The notes: a model not told the origin generated them from the letters alone. A DNA stretch of 64,000 bases from Roseococcus pinisoli (GCF_018413645.1 NZ_JAHCDA010000003.1:1-64000); one strand, 5' to 3'. Counted from the first letter of the stretch, positions 46,154-55,925 are shown. A program made the numbers and translations.

Positions 46154-47218
46154 TCAGACCAGTGCCACCCGGTTGCCAGGCAGGGTCTCGACGCGTCCGG
46201 CCATCTCCAGTTCCAGGAGCAGGGCCGAGAGCCTCGGGGCCGATAGCTGGCAGCGCCGCCCCAACTCGTCAACCGGTATGGGAGTAGAACCCATCATATC
46301 AAGGACTTGTGCGGCCTCTCCGGAGGGGGCTGGGGCGTCCTGGGCGGGTTCCTCCGGCAGATCGGCCAGTTGGGAGGCCCGGAAAAGGGAGGTTTCCGCG
46401 GGTGCTTCCGGCAGGTGGAGCAGGATGTCCTCCACCGTCTCCGCCAGCCGGGCGCCCCGGCGGATGAGATCGTTGGAGCCGCGCGAGCGGGGATCCAGCG
46501 GATGGCCCGGCACGGCGAAGAGCTCGCGCCCCGCCTCGGCCGCCAGGCGCGCGGTGATCAGCGTGCCCGATTGCAGCGCGGCCTCGATCACCACCACCCC
46601 CAGCGACAGGCCGGCGACAATGCGGTTCCGGCGGGGGAAATGCCGCGGGAGCGGCGCGGTGCCGAGCGGCGCCTCGCTCAGCACCAGGCCGCCCTCGGCG
46701 GCGATGCGCTCCTGGAGCTCCGCGTTCTCGCGCGGATAGGGGCGGTCGAGACCGCCGGCGACCGCCGCGATGGTGGTGCCGGAGCGGAGGGCGCCGAGAT
46801 GGGCGGCGGCGTCGATGCCGCGGGCCAGGCCCGAGACGATGCAGACGTCGCGCACCGCCAGCCCATCCGCGAGATCCTCCGCGAAACGGCGGCCCATGCC
46901 GCTGGCGTTGCGGGCGCCGACCACGGCCACGCTGCGCCGGTTGAAGGCGGCGAGGTCCCCGCGCGCGGCCAGGACCAGCGGGGCATCCTCCAGCAGGGCG
47001 AGAAGCGGCGGGTAATCCGGCGCGCCGAGGAAGAGGAGCCGTGACCCCAGGGCCTCCAGCCCCGCCAGCTCCCGCAGGGCGGCGTCTCGGGGCCAGGCCC
47101 GGCTGCCGAGGGCCTCCAGCGCGGCCTCGGGGCTGCCGTGCCGGGAAAGGAGGCGGCGATGCATGACCCGGCCCACGCCCTCGGTCCGCGCGAGGCGCAG
47201 CCGGGCGAGGGCGTCCAA
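46154..47218 (-). CDS. dprA: DNA-processing protein DprA
   Basis: 354 residues. The Rossmann core contains SVAVVGARNASGMGRRFAEDLA and VSGLARGIDAAAHLGAL (near 105-145), followed by PLGTAPLPRHFPRRNRIVAGLS, and a C-terminal winged helix (DprA_WH, about 290-350). It loads RecA on incoming single-stranded DNA during transformation. The reading frame starts at TTG 47218, immediately after the plsY stop; no better start is visible. Confidence 0.93.
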   Translation of the reverse strand: MDALARLRLARTEGVGRVMHRRLLSRHGSPEAALEALGSRAWPRDAALRELAGLEALGSRLLFLGAPDYPPLLALLEDAPLVLAARGDLAAFNRRSVAVVGARNASGMGRRFAEDLADGLAVRDVCIVSGLARGIDAAAHLGALRSGTTIAAVAGGLDRPYPRENAELQERIAAEGGLVLSEAPLGTAPLPRHFPRRNRIVAGLSLGVVVIEAALQSGTLITARLAAEAGRELFAVPGHPLDPRSRGSNDLIRRGARLAETVEDILLHLPEAPAETSLFRASQLADLPEEPAQDAPAPSGEAAQVLDMMGSTPIPVDELGRRCQLSAPRLSALLLELEMAGRVETLPGNRVALV

Positions 47219-47221
47219 GGC

Positions 47222-47803
47222 CTACTTGCCCTGGCCGATGCGCGGCTCGGTGCCGGCGAGCAGACGCTGGATATTGCCTTTATGCCGCCAGACGACGACC
47301 GCACCGAGCAGCAGCAGTCCCAGCGCCGCCTGCGGCGTGGCGAAGATCAGGGCGGCCAGCGGGGCAATGACGATGGCCGAGAGCGAGCCGGCGGAGGACC
47401 GCTTGGAGAGCTTCGCGACCGCCAGCCAGGTCAGGCTCGAGACCACGAAGATCGGCCAGGCCAGGCCCAGCATCACGCCGAGCGCGGTCGCCATGCCCTT
47501 GCCGCCCTGGAAGCCGAGCCAGGGCGTGTAGCAATGGCCAAGCACGGCCGCGACGGCCGCCCAGGGCGCGTAGGTCGGGGCGATCCAGGCGACCAGCCAG
47601 ACGGCGGCGGCGCCCTTCAGCATGTCCAGCAGCAGCGTCGCCGCCGCCAGCTTCTTGTTGCCGGTCCGCAGCACATTGGTCGCGCCGATATTGCCTGAGC
47701 CGATGCTGCGGATATCGCCCAGCCCGGCAGCCCGGGTCAGGAGCAGTCCGAAGGGGATGGAGCCCAGCAGCGCCGCCAGGAAGATCGCGAGCGTCGCTTC
47801 CAT
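47222..47803 (-). CDS. plsY: Glycerol-3-phosphate acyltransferase PlsY
   Basis: 193 residues with five hydrophobic segments: LAALLGSIPFGLLL near the start, SGNIGATNVLR (motif 1, about 37-47), GFQGGKGMATALG (motif 2, about 99-111) and a third block near WRHKGNIQRLL (about 172-182). Acylates glycerol 3-phosphate from acyl phosphate. ATG 47803 shares one base with the stop of the upstream dihydroorotase-like gene (TGATG). Confidence 0.95.
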   Translation of the reverse strand: MEATLAIFLAALLGSIPFGLLLTRAAGLGDIRSIGSGNIGATNVLRTGNKKLAAATLLLDMLKGAAAVWLVAWIAPTYAPWAAVAAVLGHCYTPWLGFQGGKGMATALGVMLGLAWPIFVVSSLTWLAVAKLSKRSSAGSLSAIVIAPLAALIFATPQAALGLLLLGAVVVWRHKGNIQRLLAGTEPRIGQGK

Positions 47804-49074
47804 CAGGCGGCGAAGACCCGGCGGCCGGCCTTGAAGGTCGCCATGACCTTGCCTTCCAGCGCGCGGCCGTCGAAGGGCGAGTTCTGCGCCTTGCCGGCCA
47901 GGGCGCCGGCCTTCACCTGCCAACCGCGGTCGAGCCAGAAGAGGCAGAGATCGGCGGGCGCGCCCTCGGCCAGCCGCCCGGCCTCGAGGCCGAGCAGCTT
48001 CGCGGGCTTGTGGGTCAGCAGGGCCAGGGCCTCGAGCAGCTTCAGGTCCTCGCCATGCACGCGGGCCAGGGTGATGCCGAGCAGCGTCGCCAGGCCCACG
48101 CCGCCGGCCTCGGCCTGGGCGAAGGGCAGGCGCTTGTCGTCGGCGTCGCGCGGCTGATGGTCGGAGGCGATGGCGTCGATCGTGCCGTCCGCCAGCGCCG
48201 CGACCACCGCCAGCCGGTCCTCGTCGCGCCGCAGGGGCGGGGAGAGCTTGGCATAGGTGCGGTAGTCGCCGATCGCCGTCTCGTTCAGGTCGAAATAGGG
48301 GGGCGCCGTGTCGCAGGTGACCTTGAGCCCCTCCGCCTTGGCGGCGCGGATGAGGTCGAGCGCGGCGGCCGTGCTGACATGGCCGAAATGCACATGGCCC
48401 GAGGTGAGCCGGGCCAGCGCGATGTCGCGCGCGACCAGGATGGCCTCCGCCGCGGCCGGGATGGCGGGCAGGCCGAGGCGCGTGGCCAGCTCGCCCTCGG
48501 TGGCGGCGCCGTTGCCGGCCAGGCTCGGCTCCTCCGGGTGCTGCACCACCATGGCGCCGAAGTTGCGGGCATAGGAAAGGGCGAGGCGCATGGTGCGCGC
48601 ATTGGCGATGGCATGGCTGCCGTCGCTGAAGCCGACGGCGCCGGCCTCGCGCAGCAGGCCGAACTCGGAGAGGTCCTTGCCCTCGCAGCGCTTGGTCGCG
48701 GCGGCGAAGGGCAGGAGGGTGAGGCTGCCCGTCGCCTCACCGCGGCGGATGACGAATTCGACGAGCGCGGGGTCATCCAGCGCGGGCTGCGTGTCGGGCA
48801 GCACGGCCACGGTCGTGATCCCGCCGGCCGCCGCGGCCTGGGCGGCGGAGGCGATGGTCTCGCGATGCTCGCCGCCGGGCTCGCCGATGCTGGCCCGCAT
48901 GTCCACGAGGCCCGGGCTGAGGCAGGCGCCGGCGGCGTCGAAGGTATCGGCGCCCTCGGCCGGCGCGCCCTTGAGGCTCGCGATCCGCCCGTCCTGGATC
49001 AGGAGGGAGCCCGTCGTGTCGAGGCCCGAGGCGGGGTCGAGCAGGCGGGCATTGGTGATGAGGATCGGCTTCAC
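47803..49074 (-). CDS. pyrC: Dihydroorotase-like protein, probably non-catalytic PyrC'
   Basis: 423 residues of the amidohydrolase superfamily. Where active dihydroorotases have the zinc-binding HxH (D-x-H-x-H-x-R-x-P-G), this protein reads VDMRASIGEPGGEHRET, without both histidines; the region around the carboxylated lysine is also altered (AAATKRCEGKDLSE). Some later landmarks remain (FGHVST, ASDHQPRDADDK). This is the state of the inactive PyrC' subunits that assemble with PyrB aspartate carbamoyltransferase in Pseudomonas. It lies in the same operon as pyrB here. GTG start overlaps the upstream GNAT stop. A true dihydroorotase would have to be elsewhere. Confidence 0.88.
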   Translation of the reverse strand: MKPILITNARLLDPASGLDTTGSLLIQDGRIASLKGAPAEGADTFDAAGACLSPGLVDMRASIGEPGGEHRETIASAAQAAAAGGITTVAVLPDTQPALDDPALVEFVIRRGEATGSLTLLPFAAATKRCEGKDLSEFGLLREAGAVGFSDGSHAIANARTMRLALSYARNFGAMVVQHPEEPSLAGNGAATEGELATRLGLPAIPAAAEAILVARDIALARLTSGHVHFGHVSTAAALDLIRAAKAEGLKVTCDTAPPYFDLNETAIGDYRTYAKLSPPLRRDEDRLAVVAALADGTIDAIASDHQPRDADDKRLPFAQAEAGGVGLATLLGITLARVHGEDLKLLEALALLTHKPAKLLGLEAGRLAEGAPADLCLFWLDRGWQVKAGALAGKAQNSPFDGRALEGKVMATFKAGRRVFAA

Positions 49075-49511
49075 AGGTGCTTCTCCATGAAGACGCGGCG
49101 GTGCCCGCCTTGTTCGGCCCGGTGCGTCTCGGCATAGCCCAGCCGGGTGTAGATCGCGATGTTCTCGACCATTTTCTCGTTCGTATAGAGGTAGATCCGG
49201 CGGTGATGGCGCCGGCGCGCCTCGGCTTCGGCGAAATCCATCAGGGCCCGGCCGAGTCCCAGGCCGCGCGCGGCCTCGGCGACGGCGATGTTGTCGATCA
49301 GCAGGCTGTCCTCATGGTCCTCCAGGACGAGGACGGCGACGGGCACGCCGTCGGCCTCCTCGACCCAGGCCTGGCCGGCGGCGATGCGGGCCGCGTAGTC
49401 GTCCGTCATCGGCGCGGGCTCGCGGCCCAGGCGCGGGACGTAATGCGCGTAGGCGGCACGCACGAGGTCGCGCAGCGCCGTTTCCTCGCCGGAAGCCGCG
49501 AGGCGCGGCAT
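49071..49511 (-). CDS. GNAT family N-acetyltransferase
   Basis: 146 residues with the GNAT core: LLIDNIAVAEAARGLGLGRALMDFAE (about 77-102, motif A with R-G-x-G-x-G-R) and IYLYTNEKMVENIAIYTRLGYAETHR near 115-140. Acetyl-CoA-dependent acylation of an unknown amine. It overlaps the stop of pyrB by one base and the start of the dihydroorotase-like gene by 4, so it is locked into the pyrimidine operon. Confidence 0.88.
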   Translation of the reverse strand: MPRLAASGEETALRDLVRAAYAHYVPRLGREPAPMTDDYAARIAAGQAWVEEADGVPVAVLVLEDHEDSLLIDNIAVAEAARGLGLGRALMDFAEAEARRRHHRRIYLYTNEKMVENIAIYTRLGYAETHRAEQGGHRRVFMEKHL

Positions 49512-50461
49512 CAGGCGTTGCGCCGCAGGTCGCGCGAGAGGACGTCCAGCACGGCCATGCGGACGGCGACGCCCATCTCCACCTGCTCGCCGATGACGCT
49601 CCGCTCGGGATCGTCGGCGACGGCGCTGTCGATCTCGACGCCGCGGTTCATGGGGCCGGGATGCATGACGATGGCGTCGGGCTTGGCGCTGGCCAGCTTG
49701 GCCGCGTCCAGGCCGTAGAAGCGGAAGTATTCGCGCGGCGAGGGTACGAGGCCGCCGCTCATGCGCTCCTTCTGCAGGCGCAGCATCATGACGACGTCCG
49801 CGCCGTCGAGTCCCGCGCGCATGTCGTGGAAGACCTCGACGCCCAGGCGGCCGCATTCGGCGGGGATGAGCGTCGGCGGGCCGACCACGCGCACCCGCGC
49901 GCCCATGGCCGAGAGCAGGTGGATGTTGCTGCGGGCCACGCGGGAATGCAGCACGTCGCCGCAGATGGCGACGACGAGGCTGTCCAGCCGGCCCTTGTGG
50001 CGGCGGATGGTGAGCGCATCCAGCAGGGCCTGGGTGGGGTGCTCATGCAGGCCGTCGCCCGCATTGATGACCGCGGCGTCCACCTTCTGGCTCAGCAGGG
50101 CCGGCGCGCCGGACTGCGAGTGGCGGATCACCAGCAGGTCGGTGTGCATGGCGTTCAGGGTGGAGGCGGTGTCGAGCAGCGTCTCGCCCTTGTTCACGCT
50201 GCTGTTGGAGACCGACATGTTGATGACGTCGGCGCCCAGCCGCTTGCCGGCCAGCTCGAAGCTGGTGCGGGTGCGGGTGCTGTCCTCGAAGAAGAGGTTG
50301 ATCAGCGTCCGGCCGCGCAGCAGGTCGCGCTGGGTCTTCCCCTGGCGATTCAGCAGCGCATAGCTTTCGGCCAGATCCAGCAGCGCGGAGATGTGCGGCG
50401 CTTCCAGCCCCTCGATCGCGAGGAGATGGCCGGTGGGGAGAATGGGATAGGAAAAGGACAT
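49511..50461 (-). CDS. pyrB: Aspartate carbamoyltransferase catalytic subunit
   Basis: 316 residues. Carbamoyl-phosphate motif [20 protein letters not shown] (about 54-73), [12 protein letters not shown] near 140, and aspartate-binding [11 protein letters not shown] near 265. Condenses carbamoyl phosphate and aspartate in pyrimidine synthesis. The start ATG 50461 agrees with family length; the frame is open to 50518. Together with the PyrC-like gene two positions on, it may form a dodecameric PyrB:PyrC' holoenzyme. Confidence 0.95.
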   Translation of the reverse strand: MSFSYPILPTGHLLAIEGLEAPHISALLDLAESYALLNRQGKTQRDLLRGRTLINLFFEDSTRTRTSFELAGKRLGADVINMSVSNSSVNKGETLLDTASTLNAMHTDLLVIRHSQSGAPALLSQKVDAAVINAGDGLHEHPTQALLDALTIRRHKGRLDSLVVAICGDVLHSRVARSNIHLLSAMGARVRVVGPPTLIPAECGRLGVEVFHDMRAGLDGADVVMMLRLQKERMSGGLVPSPREYFRFYGLDAAKLASAKPDAIVMHPGPMNRGVEIDSAVADDPERSVIGEQVEMGVAVRMAVLDVLSRDLRRNA

Positions 50462-50572
50462 CGTCGCTCGGCCAGGTGACGGGGGCGGACGATAGCCGCG
50501 ACCTCGGCGAGCGTCCAACCCGTGTCTTCGCAGAACAGGATTGCCGGCAGCCCGGGGAGGCGCCGGCCGGGA

Positions 50573-51040
50573 TCACCCCCGGGCCGAGGCGTCCAGGGCC
50601 GCCTGGAGGGTATAGGCCGCGGCAGCGGCGTCGACGGCGGCGGCCCGGCGCTTCCGCGTCAGGTCGGCCTCCTCGATCATGGCGCGGTTCACGGCGGCGC
50701 TGGACATCCGCTCGTCCCACATGGCCACCGGCAGGCCGGTCGCCTCGCTCAGCGCCAGGGCCCAGTCGCTGGCGGCCTGGGCGGCCGGGCCGCGCGAGCC
50801 GTCCATGGAGAGCGGCAGGCCCACCAGCAGCCCGCCGGCGCCCTCCTTGGCGCAGATGGCCATGATCTCGGCCGCGTTCGCCTTCAGCTTTCCGCGCTTC
50901 AGGCTGCCATAGGGGCTGGCCAGCATCAGCGTCACGTCGCTGAGCGCGACCCCGATGATCTTGCTCCCGGGGTCGAGCCCGACCACCCGTGCGTGGCGGG
51001 GCAGGGCGGCACGCAGATCGGCCATGTTGAAGAGAGGCAT
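50573..51040 (-). CDS. ruvX: RuvX/YqgF-type Holliday junction resolvase
   Basis: 155 residues, RNase H-like fold: VVGLDPGSKIIGVALSD (about 19-35, catalytic Asp), LLVGLPLSMDGSRGP (about 75-89) and MWDERMSSAAVNRAM (about 107-121, Glu and Ser), then a C-terminal Asp in VDAAAAAYTLQ. Associated with 16S pre-rRNA 5'-end maturation and recombination. Divergent from gatC, with a 46-base spacer. Confidence 0.93.
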   Translation of the reverse strand: MPLFNMADLRAALPRHARVVGLDPGSKIIGVALSDVTLMLASPYGSLKRGKLKANAAEIMAICAKEGAGGLLVGLPLSMDGSRGPAAQAASDWALALSEATGLPVAMWDERMSSAAVNRAMIEEADLTRKRRAAAVDAAAAAYTLQAALDASARG

Positions 51041-51086
51041 GCGCGGCCTTATGGTCCGGCCCCTTCAAGAACGGAAGTGGATCGTA

Positions 51087-51380
51087 ATGTCGCTCGATGC
51101 CGCGACGGTGCGCCGCGTCGCCAATCTGGCCCGCCTGCGCCTCGATGAGACCGAAGTCGAAAAACTCCAGACCGAACTCAACGGCATCCTGGGCTGGATC
51201 GAGCAATTGCAGACCGTCGACACCGACGGCGTCGAGCCCATGGCCGGCGGCTCGCCGGTGCCCGTGGCGCTGCCCTGGCGGCAGGATGCCGTGACCGATG
51301 GCGGCCAGGCCGACGCCGTCCTGCGCAACGCGCCCGACCGCGAGGGCGAGTATTTCGGCGTGCCGAAGGTGGTGGAATGA
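51087..51380 (+). CDS. gatC: Asp-tRNA(Asn)/Glu-tRNA(Gln) amidotransferase subunit C
   Basis: 97 residues: [20 protein letters not shown] (about 8-27) and [23 protein letters not shown] near 52-75, ending [14 protein letters not shown]. Stabilises the GatA-GatB interface. ATG 51087 follows GGAAGTGGATCGTA; its stop overlaps gatA by 4 bases. Confidence 0.95.
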   Translation: MSLDAATVRRVANLARLRLDETEVEKLQTELNGILGWIEQLQTVDTDGVEPMAGGSPVPVALPWRQDAVTDGGQADAVLRNAPDREGEYFGVPKVVE

Positions 51381-52861
51381 TGCGCCCGACCGATTACACG
51401 ATCGCCGGCGGCCTGCGCGCGCTGGAGAAGCGCGAGATCAGCGCCGTCGAGCTGACGGAAGCCTATGTGAAGGCCATCGAGGCCCATAACCCGCGGCTGA
51501 ACGCCTATATCACCGTGACGGGCGAGCAGGCGCTGGCGGAGGCCCGCGCCTCCGACGCGCGTCGCGCGAAGGGCGAGGCCGGGGCGCTGGAGGGCATTCC
51601 CCTCGGCATCAAGGACCTCTTCTGCACGGCGGGGACGCGGACGACGGCGGCCAGTCGGATCCTGGGCGACTTCGTGCCGCCCTATGAGAGCACCGTCAGC
51701 GGCAACCTCAAGCGCGACGGCGCCGTCTTCCTGGGCAAGCTGAACCTGGACGAATTCGCCATGGGTTCGGCCAATACCACCAGCGCCTTCGGGCCGGTGG
51801 AGAACCCCTGGTCGCGCGCCAACGACCCCACGAAGCGGCTGGTGCCGGGCGGTTCCTCGGGCGGCTCGGCGGCGGCGGTGGCGGCGCGGCTGGCCATGGG
51901 CGCGACGGCGACGGACACGGGCGGCTCCATCCGCCAGCCCGCGGCCTTCTGCGGCATCGCCGGCATCAAGCCGACCTACGGCCGCTGCTCGCGCTGGGGC
52001 ATCGTGGCCTATGCGAGCTCGCTCGATCAGGCGGGCCCCGTGGCCCGCAATGTCGAGGACTGCGCCATCCTGCTGCGCAGTATGGCGGGCTTCGACCCGA
52101 AGGACAGCACGAGCGCGAACGTGGCGGTGCCCGACTTCGCCGCCGCCTGCGCGCGCGGCGTGAAGGGCCTGCGCATCGGCGTGCCGGCGGAATACACCCT
52201 GCCGGGCCTGGCGCCGGAGATCGAGGCGCTGTGGCAGCAGGGCTTCGCCTGGCTGAAGGATGCCGGCGCGGAGATCGTGCCGATCAGCCTGCCGCACGCG
52301 AAATACGCGCTGCCGACCTATTACGTGGTGGCGCCGGCCGAGGCCTCCTCCAACCTCGCGCGCTACGACGGCGTGCGCTTCGGCGCGCGCACCGCGGAGC
52401 GCGATTCGGACCTGCGCGACCTTTACGAGCGGACGCGCGCGGCCGGCTTCGGCGCCGAGGTGCGGCGGCGCATCATGATCGGCACCTATGTGCTGAGCGC
52501 CGGCTACTACGACGCCTATTACCTGAAGGCGCAGAAGGTCCGCGCCCTCATCGCGCGCGACTTCGCCGAGGCCTGGGCGAAGGTGGACGCCATCCTGACG
52601 CCCGCCACGCCGACCTCGGCCTTCGCGATGGATGAGCGGCAGGACGATCCGGTCACCATGTACCTCAACGACGTCTTCACCGTGACGGCGAATCTCGCCG
52701 GGCTTCCGGGCCTCTCGGTGCCGGCGGGGCTGGACGGGCAGGGGCTGCCGCTCGGCCTGCAGGTCATCGGCAAGCCCTTCGACGAGGAGACGGTCTTCGC
52801 CGTCGGCGGCGCGCTGGAGCGGGCCGCGAATTTCACCGCAACGCCGCAGGTGATGGCATGA
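51377..52861 (+). CDS. gatA: Asp-tRNA(Asn)/Glu-tRNA(Gln) amidotransferase subunit A
   Basis: 494 residues, amidase-signature family. The catalytic Ser-cisSer-Lys set is visible as K79 (PLGIKDLF), S160 (VPGGSSGGS) and S184 (DTGGSIRQP). Releases ammonia from glutamine for transfer to misacylated tRNA. The start ATG overlaps gatC (ATGATG; the second ATG three bases on is an alternative), and its stop overlaps gatB. Confidence 0.97.
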   Translation: MMRPTDYTIAGGLRALEKREISAVELTEAYVKAIEAHNPRLNAYITVTGEQALAEARASDARRAKGEAGALEGIPLGIKDLFCTAGTRTTAASRILGDFVPPYESTVSGNLKRDGAVFLGKLNLDEFAMGSANTTSAFGPVENPWSRANDPTKRLVPGGSSGGSAAAVAARLAMGATATDTGGSIRQPAAFCGIAGIKPTYGRCSRWGIVAYASSLDQAGPVARNVEDCAILLRSMAGFDPKDSTSANVAVPDFAAACARGVKGLRIGVPAEYTLPGLAPEIEALWQQGFAWLKDAGAEIVPISLPHAKYALPTYYVVAPAEASSNLARYDGVRFGARTAERDSDLRDLYERTRAAGFGAEVRRRIMIGTYVLSAGYYDAYYLKAQKVRALIARDFAEAWAKVDAILTPATPTSAFAMDERQDDPVTMYLNDVFTVTANLAGLPGLSVPAGLDGQGLPLGLQVIGKPFDEETVFAVGGALERAANFTATPQVMA

Positions 52862-54306
52862 GCTACACGTTGGAGGGGGATACGGGCCCCTGGGAAGTCG
52901 TCGTGGGCCTCGAGGTCCATGCGCAGGTGCTGTCCGAATCCAAGCTCTTCTCCGGCGCGGCCACGGCCTTCGGGGCCGAGCCGAACAGCCAGGTGAGCTT
53001 CGTGGATGCGGGCTTCCCCGGCATGCTGCCGGTGATCAACGCCGAATGCGTGGCGCAGGCCGTGCGCACGGGCCTCGGCCTCAACGCGCAGGTCAACCTC
53101 TGGTCCCGCTTCGACCGGAAGAACTACTTCTACGCCGACCTGCCGCAGGGCTATCAGATCAGCCAGTTCGCCCACCCCATCATCGGGACCGGCGTGATCG
53201 AGATCACGCTGGGCGACGGCAGCACGAAGAACATCGGCGTCACGCGCCTGCACCTCGAGCAGGATGCGGGCAAGTCGGTGCACGACCAGCATCCCAGCAA
53301 GTCCTTCATCGACCTGAACCGCAGCGGCGTCGCGCTCATGGAGATCGTGAGCGAGCCCGACATGCGCAGCCCGGAGGAGGCCGGCGCCTACCTCTCCAAG
53401 CTGCGGCAGATCGTGCGCTACCTCGGCACCTGCGACGGCAACATGGACGAGGGCTCCATGCGGGCCGACGTGAATGTCTCCGTCCGCAAGTCGGGCGAGG
53501 AGTTCCGCACGCGCTGCGAGATCAAGAACGTGAACTCGGTCCGCTTCGTCATGCAGGCGGTGGAGGCCGAGGCGCGGCGCCAGATCGAGGTCTGGGAATC
53601 AGGCGGCACGGTGGAGCAGGAGACGCGGCTCTTCGACACGGCGCGCGGCACCACGCGCTCCATGCGGTCGAAGGAGGATGCGCATGACTACCGCTACTTC
53701 CCCGATCCCGACCTGCCCCCGCTGGTGCTGGAGCAGTCCTGGGTGGATGAGCTCAAGGCCAATCTGCCCGAGTTGCCCGATGCCCGGCGCGCCCGCTACG
53801 TCGGTCTCGGCCTCTCGCCCTACGATGCGCATGTGCTGACGATCGAGAAGGAGACCGCGGCCTTCTTCGAGATCGTGGCCAAGGGGCGCGACGCGAAGGT
53901 CGCGGCCAATTGGGTGACGGGCGACTACTTCGCCGCCCTCAACCGCCTGAAGCGCGACATCTCCGACAGCCCGGTGAGCGCCGAGAATCTCGGCGGGCTG
54001 CTGGACCTGATCGCCGACGGCACGCTGTCCGGCAAGCTGGCCAAGGACGTCTTTGAGGCGATGCTGGAGGCCGATGAGTCGCCGGCGTCGATCGTCGAGA
54101 AGCGCGGCCTGCGCCAGGTGACGGATACGGGCGCGATCGAGGCGGCGGTGGATGCGGTCCTTGCGGCCAATGCCGACAAGATCGCGCAGTATCAGGGCGG
54201 CAAGGTCGGCCTGTTCGGCTTCTTCGTCGGCCAGACGATGAAGGCCATGGCCGGCAAGGGCAATCCGGCCCTGGTCAACGACGTGCTCAAGAAGCGGCTG
54301 GGCTGA
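52858..54306 (+). CDS. gatB: Asp-tRNA(Asn)/Glu-tRNA(Gln) amidotransferase subunit B
   Basis: 482 residues. N-terminal cradle domain with [19 protein letters not shown] (about 15-33), [31 protein letters not shown] near 135 and [15 protein letters not shown] near 160; C-terminal YqeY-like helical and tail domains (about 330-482) with [13 protein letters not shown]. It activates the tRNA-bound Asp/Glu and performs the transamidation. Completes a standard gatCAB operon, which implies this organism forms Gln-tRNA and/or Asn-tRNA indirectly. Confidence 0.97.
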   Translation: MSYTLEGDTGPWEVVVGLEVHAQVLSESKLFSGAATAFGAEPNSQVSFVDAGFPGMLPVINAECVAQAVRTGLGLNAQVNLWSRFDRKNYFYADLPQGYQISQFAHPIIGTGVIEITLGDGSTKNIGVTRLHLEQDAGKSVHDQHPSKSFIDLNRSGVALMEIVSEPDMRSPEEAGAYLSKLRQIVRYLGTCDGNMDEGSMRADVNVSVRKSGEEFRTRCEIKNVNSVRFVMQAVEAEARRQIEVWESGGTVEQETRLFDTARGTTRSMRSKEDAHDYRYFPDPDLPPLVLEQSWVDELKANLPELPDARRARYVGLGLSPYDAHVLTIEKETAAFFEIVAKGRDAKVAANWVTGDYFAALNRLKRDISDSPVSAENLGGLLDLIADGTLSGKLAKDVFEAMLEADESPASIVEKRGLRQVTDTGAIEAAVDAVLAANADKIAQYQGGKVGLFGFFVGQTMKAMAGKGNPALVNDVLKKRLG

Positions 54307-54314
54307 GACGGGAA

Positions 54315-54337
54315 GGGGACGGCATCGCGCCGTCCCC
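54315..54337. terminator. Hairpin terminator after gatB
   Basis: GGGGACGGC / GCCGTCCCC, 9 perfect pairs with a 5-base loop, 9 bases past the gatB stop and just before the end of a convergent gene. Confidence 0.65.
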
Positions 54338-54350
54338 GCCCCACGGAAGG

Positions 54351-54596
54351 TCAGCCCTTGGCGGGGACGTCCTCGCCTTCGTCGGCCTCGTCCTCGTCCT
54401 CTTCCTCGTCGTCCTCGTCATCCAGCTCGAGGACGTCGGCATCGCGCACGACGGCGAGGCAGGCGGCATAGGTCTCGAGGTACCAGCCGCGATCGCCCTC
54501 CTCCTCCTTGCCTTCGGCGACGGCGATCATGCGCAGCAGCGCCAGGGCCACGGCGGCATCGCTGTCGCCTTCGATTTCGATCTTCACGTCCGACAT
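54351..54596 (-). CDS. Small acidic hypothetical protein
   Basis: 81 residues, starting MSDVKIEIEGDSDAAVALAL at an ATG with GGAGG 8 bases upstream. The middle (WYLETYAACLAVVRDADV) looks folded; the last 25 residues are almost only Asp and Glu (LELDDEDDEEEDEDEADEG). No known family recognised. Confidence 0.75.
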   Translation of the reverse strand: MSDVKIEIEGDSDAAVALALLRMIAVAEGKEEEGDRGWYLETYAACLAVVRDADVLELDDEDDEEEDEDEADEGEDVPAKG

Positions 54597-54670
54597 GTTC
54601 AAGTCCTCCAGTAGGTTCGGCCACACCTAGCCCACATACGATGACCGAAATATCGCAGGATGGGGACAAT

Positions 54671-54985
54671 TCAACGCGTGAGGCGGTCGATCAGCCGGGC
54701 GTTGTGGCGTTCCGTCATTCCCGGGATGAGCAGCGCGTCGAGCAGCCACCACAGGATGATGAGGCCGAGGCCCAGATAGCCCACCAGGATCACCGTCAGC
54801 AGCATCGAGACGCCGAAGAGCATCAGCATCAGCAGGCCCGAGATCCAGCGCTGCAGGTACATCCGGTGCACGCCGCCATAGCCCAGGAAGAACCAGAGCA
54901 GATAGGCGACGACGACCGATCGGCTCGCCGCCTCGTAGCGCAGGCGCGCGATCATGTCGTCGGAGGGGCCGGCAGGTGTCGTCAT
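54671..54985 (-). CDS. TM2 domain membrane protein
   Basis: 104 residues: a soluble N-terminus, then two hydrophobic helices with the TM2 signature SVVVAYLLWFFLGYGGVHRMYLQ (about 23-45) and GLGLIILWWLLDALLIPGM (about 70-88). TM2 proteins are small inner-membrane proteins of unknown role. ATG 54985 has GAAGGACG upstream; the frame extends to 55048 without conserved sequence. Confidence 0.85.
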   Translation of the reverse strand: MTTPAGPSDDMIARLRYEAASRSVVVAYLLWFFLGYGGVHRMYLQRWISGLLMLMLFGVSMLLTVILVGYLGLGLIILWWLLDALLIPGMTERHNARLIDRLTR

Positions 54986-55074
54986 GGGCGTATCGTCCTT
55001 CAGGCGCCCGCTTTCCGGGCGAAGCGTTCCGGTCATAAGGTGGGGCAAACGATTTCTCGCGAAAAGGCACGTCC

Positions 55075-55707
55075 ATGACGATTGAACTGCACACCTGGAA
55101 CACGCCCAACGGCCGGAAGATCAGCGTGGCGCTCGAGGAAATGGGCCTCCCCTATACGGTGAAAACCGTGAACATCAGCAAGGACGAGCAGTTCGAGCCG
55201 AGCTTCCTCGCCTTCTCGCCCAACAACCGTATCCCGGCCATCAAGGATCCGGACGGGCCTGACGGGAAGATGATCACCGTCTTCGAAAGCGGCGCGATCC
55301 TCTACTACCTCGCCGAGAAGACCGGGAAGTTCCTGCCGAGGGACCTGCGCGCGCGGGTCCAGGTGATGGAGTGGCTGATGTGGCAGATGGGCGGCTTCGG
55401 CCCCATGCCCGGCCAGGTGCACCACTTCCTGATGCAGCCCGAGGGGCCGGCGCGCGACTATGGCTTCAACCGCTACCACAAGGAGACGAAGCGTCTCTAT
55501 GGCGTGCTGGACCGCCGCCTGGCCGGGCGCGATTTCGTGGCGACGGAAGGCGAGCCCAGCATCGCCGACTTCGCGATCCTGGGCTGGGCTTGGCGGCACG
55601 AGCGGCACGAGGTGCCCTTCGACGATCTCCCCAATGTCGCGGCCTGGTACGCGCGGATGATGGCCCGCCCGGCGACGGCGAAGGGCTTCGAAGTCGCGCT
55701 GAGCTAA
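55075..55707 (+). CDS. Glutathione S-transferase family protein (YfcG-like)
   Basis: 210 residues. Thioredoxin-like N-domain with ELHTWNTPNGRKISVALEEMGL (4-25), the cis-Pro segment NNRIPAIKDP (about 49-58) and FESGAILYYLAEKTGKF (about 69-85), then the helical C-domain. The TxN start is that of the Nu-class/YfcG disulfide-bond oxidoreductases. Detoxification or thiol redox role. Followed by a 9-bp hairpin and tRNA-Ser. Confidence 0.88.
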   Translation: MTIELHTWNTPNGRKISVALEEMGLPYTVKTVNISKDEQFEPSFLAFSPNNRIPAIKDPDGPDGKMITVFESGAILYYLAEKTGKFLPRDLRARVQVMEWLMWQMGGFGPMPGQVHHFLMQPEGPARDYGFNRYHKETKRLYGVLDRRLAGRDFVATEGEPSIADFAILGWAWRHERHEVPFDDLPNVAAWYARMMARPATAKGFEVALS

Positions 55708-55714
55708 GAATCGG

Positions 55715-55747
55715 CAGGGGGCGTTTGACGTGAGGAGGCGCCCCCTG
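55715..55747 (+). terminator. Hairpin terminator after the GST gene
   Basis: CAGGGGGCG / CGCCCCCTG, 9 perfect pairs with a 15-base loop, 7 bases past the GST stop and 42 bases before tRNA-Ser. Confidence 0.6.
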
Positions 55748-55789
55748 TATCAACCCACTCGCATACGTCGTGTGAACTTCAAGCCCTGC

Positions 55790-55882
55790 GGAGGGGTGGC
55801 CGAGTGGCCGAAGGCGGCGGTTTGCTAAACCGTTAAAGGGAGATAATCCCTTTCGTGGGTTCGAATCCCATCCCCTCCGCCA
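55790..55882 (+). tRNA. tRNA-Ser (anticodon GCT); likely island attachment site
   Basis: Complete class II tRNA with a long variable arm. Acceptor GGAGGGG pairs with CCCCTCC; the anticodon loop TTGCTAA carries GCT; the variable arm is AGGGAGATAATCCCTT-like; the T arm contains GGTTCGAATCC; discriminator G and encoded CCA (55880-55882). Foreign phage-like DNA begins directly after its 3' end, as at tRNA attachment sites used by tyrosine integrases. Confidence 0.97.
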
Positions 55883-55925
55883 TCCCTTATTTTCTGCGAC
55901 TTACAGCGTGATTGAGGCTCTCCTG

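Noticed and set aside
42776-46246. A 1156-codon plus-strand frame opposite topA, and an 889-codon frame (41068-43737) opposite rnr and topA
   Set aside because: They are antisense shadows caused by high GC; the minus-strand genes are complete, conserved enzymes, while these frames are His/Arg/Ala-rich and have no motif.
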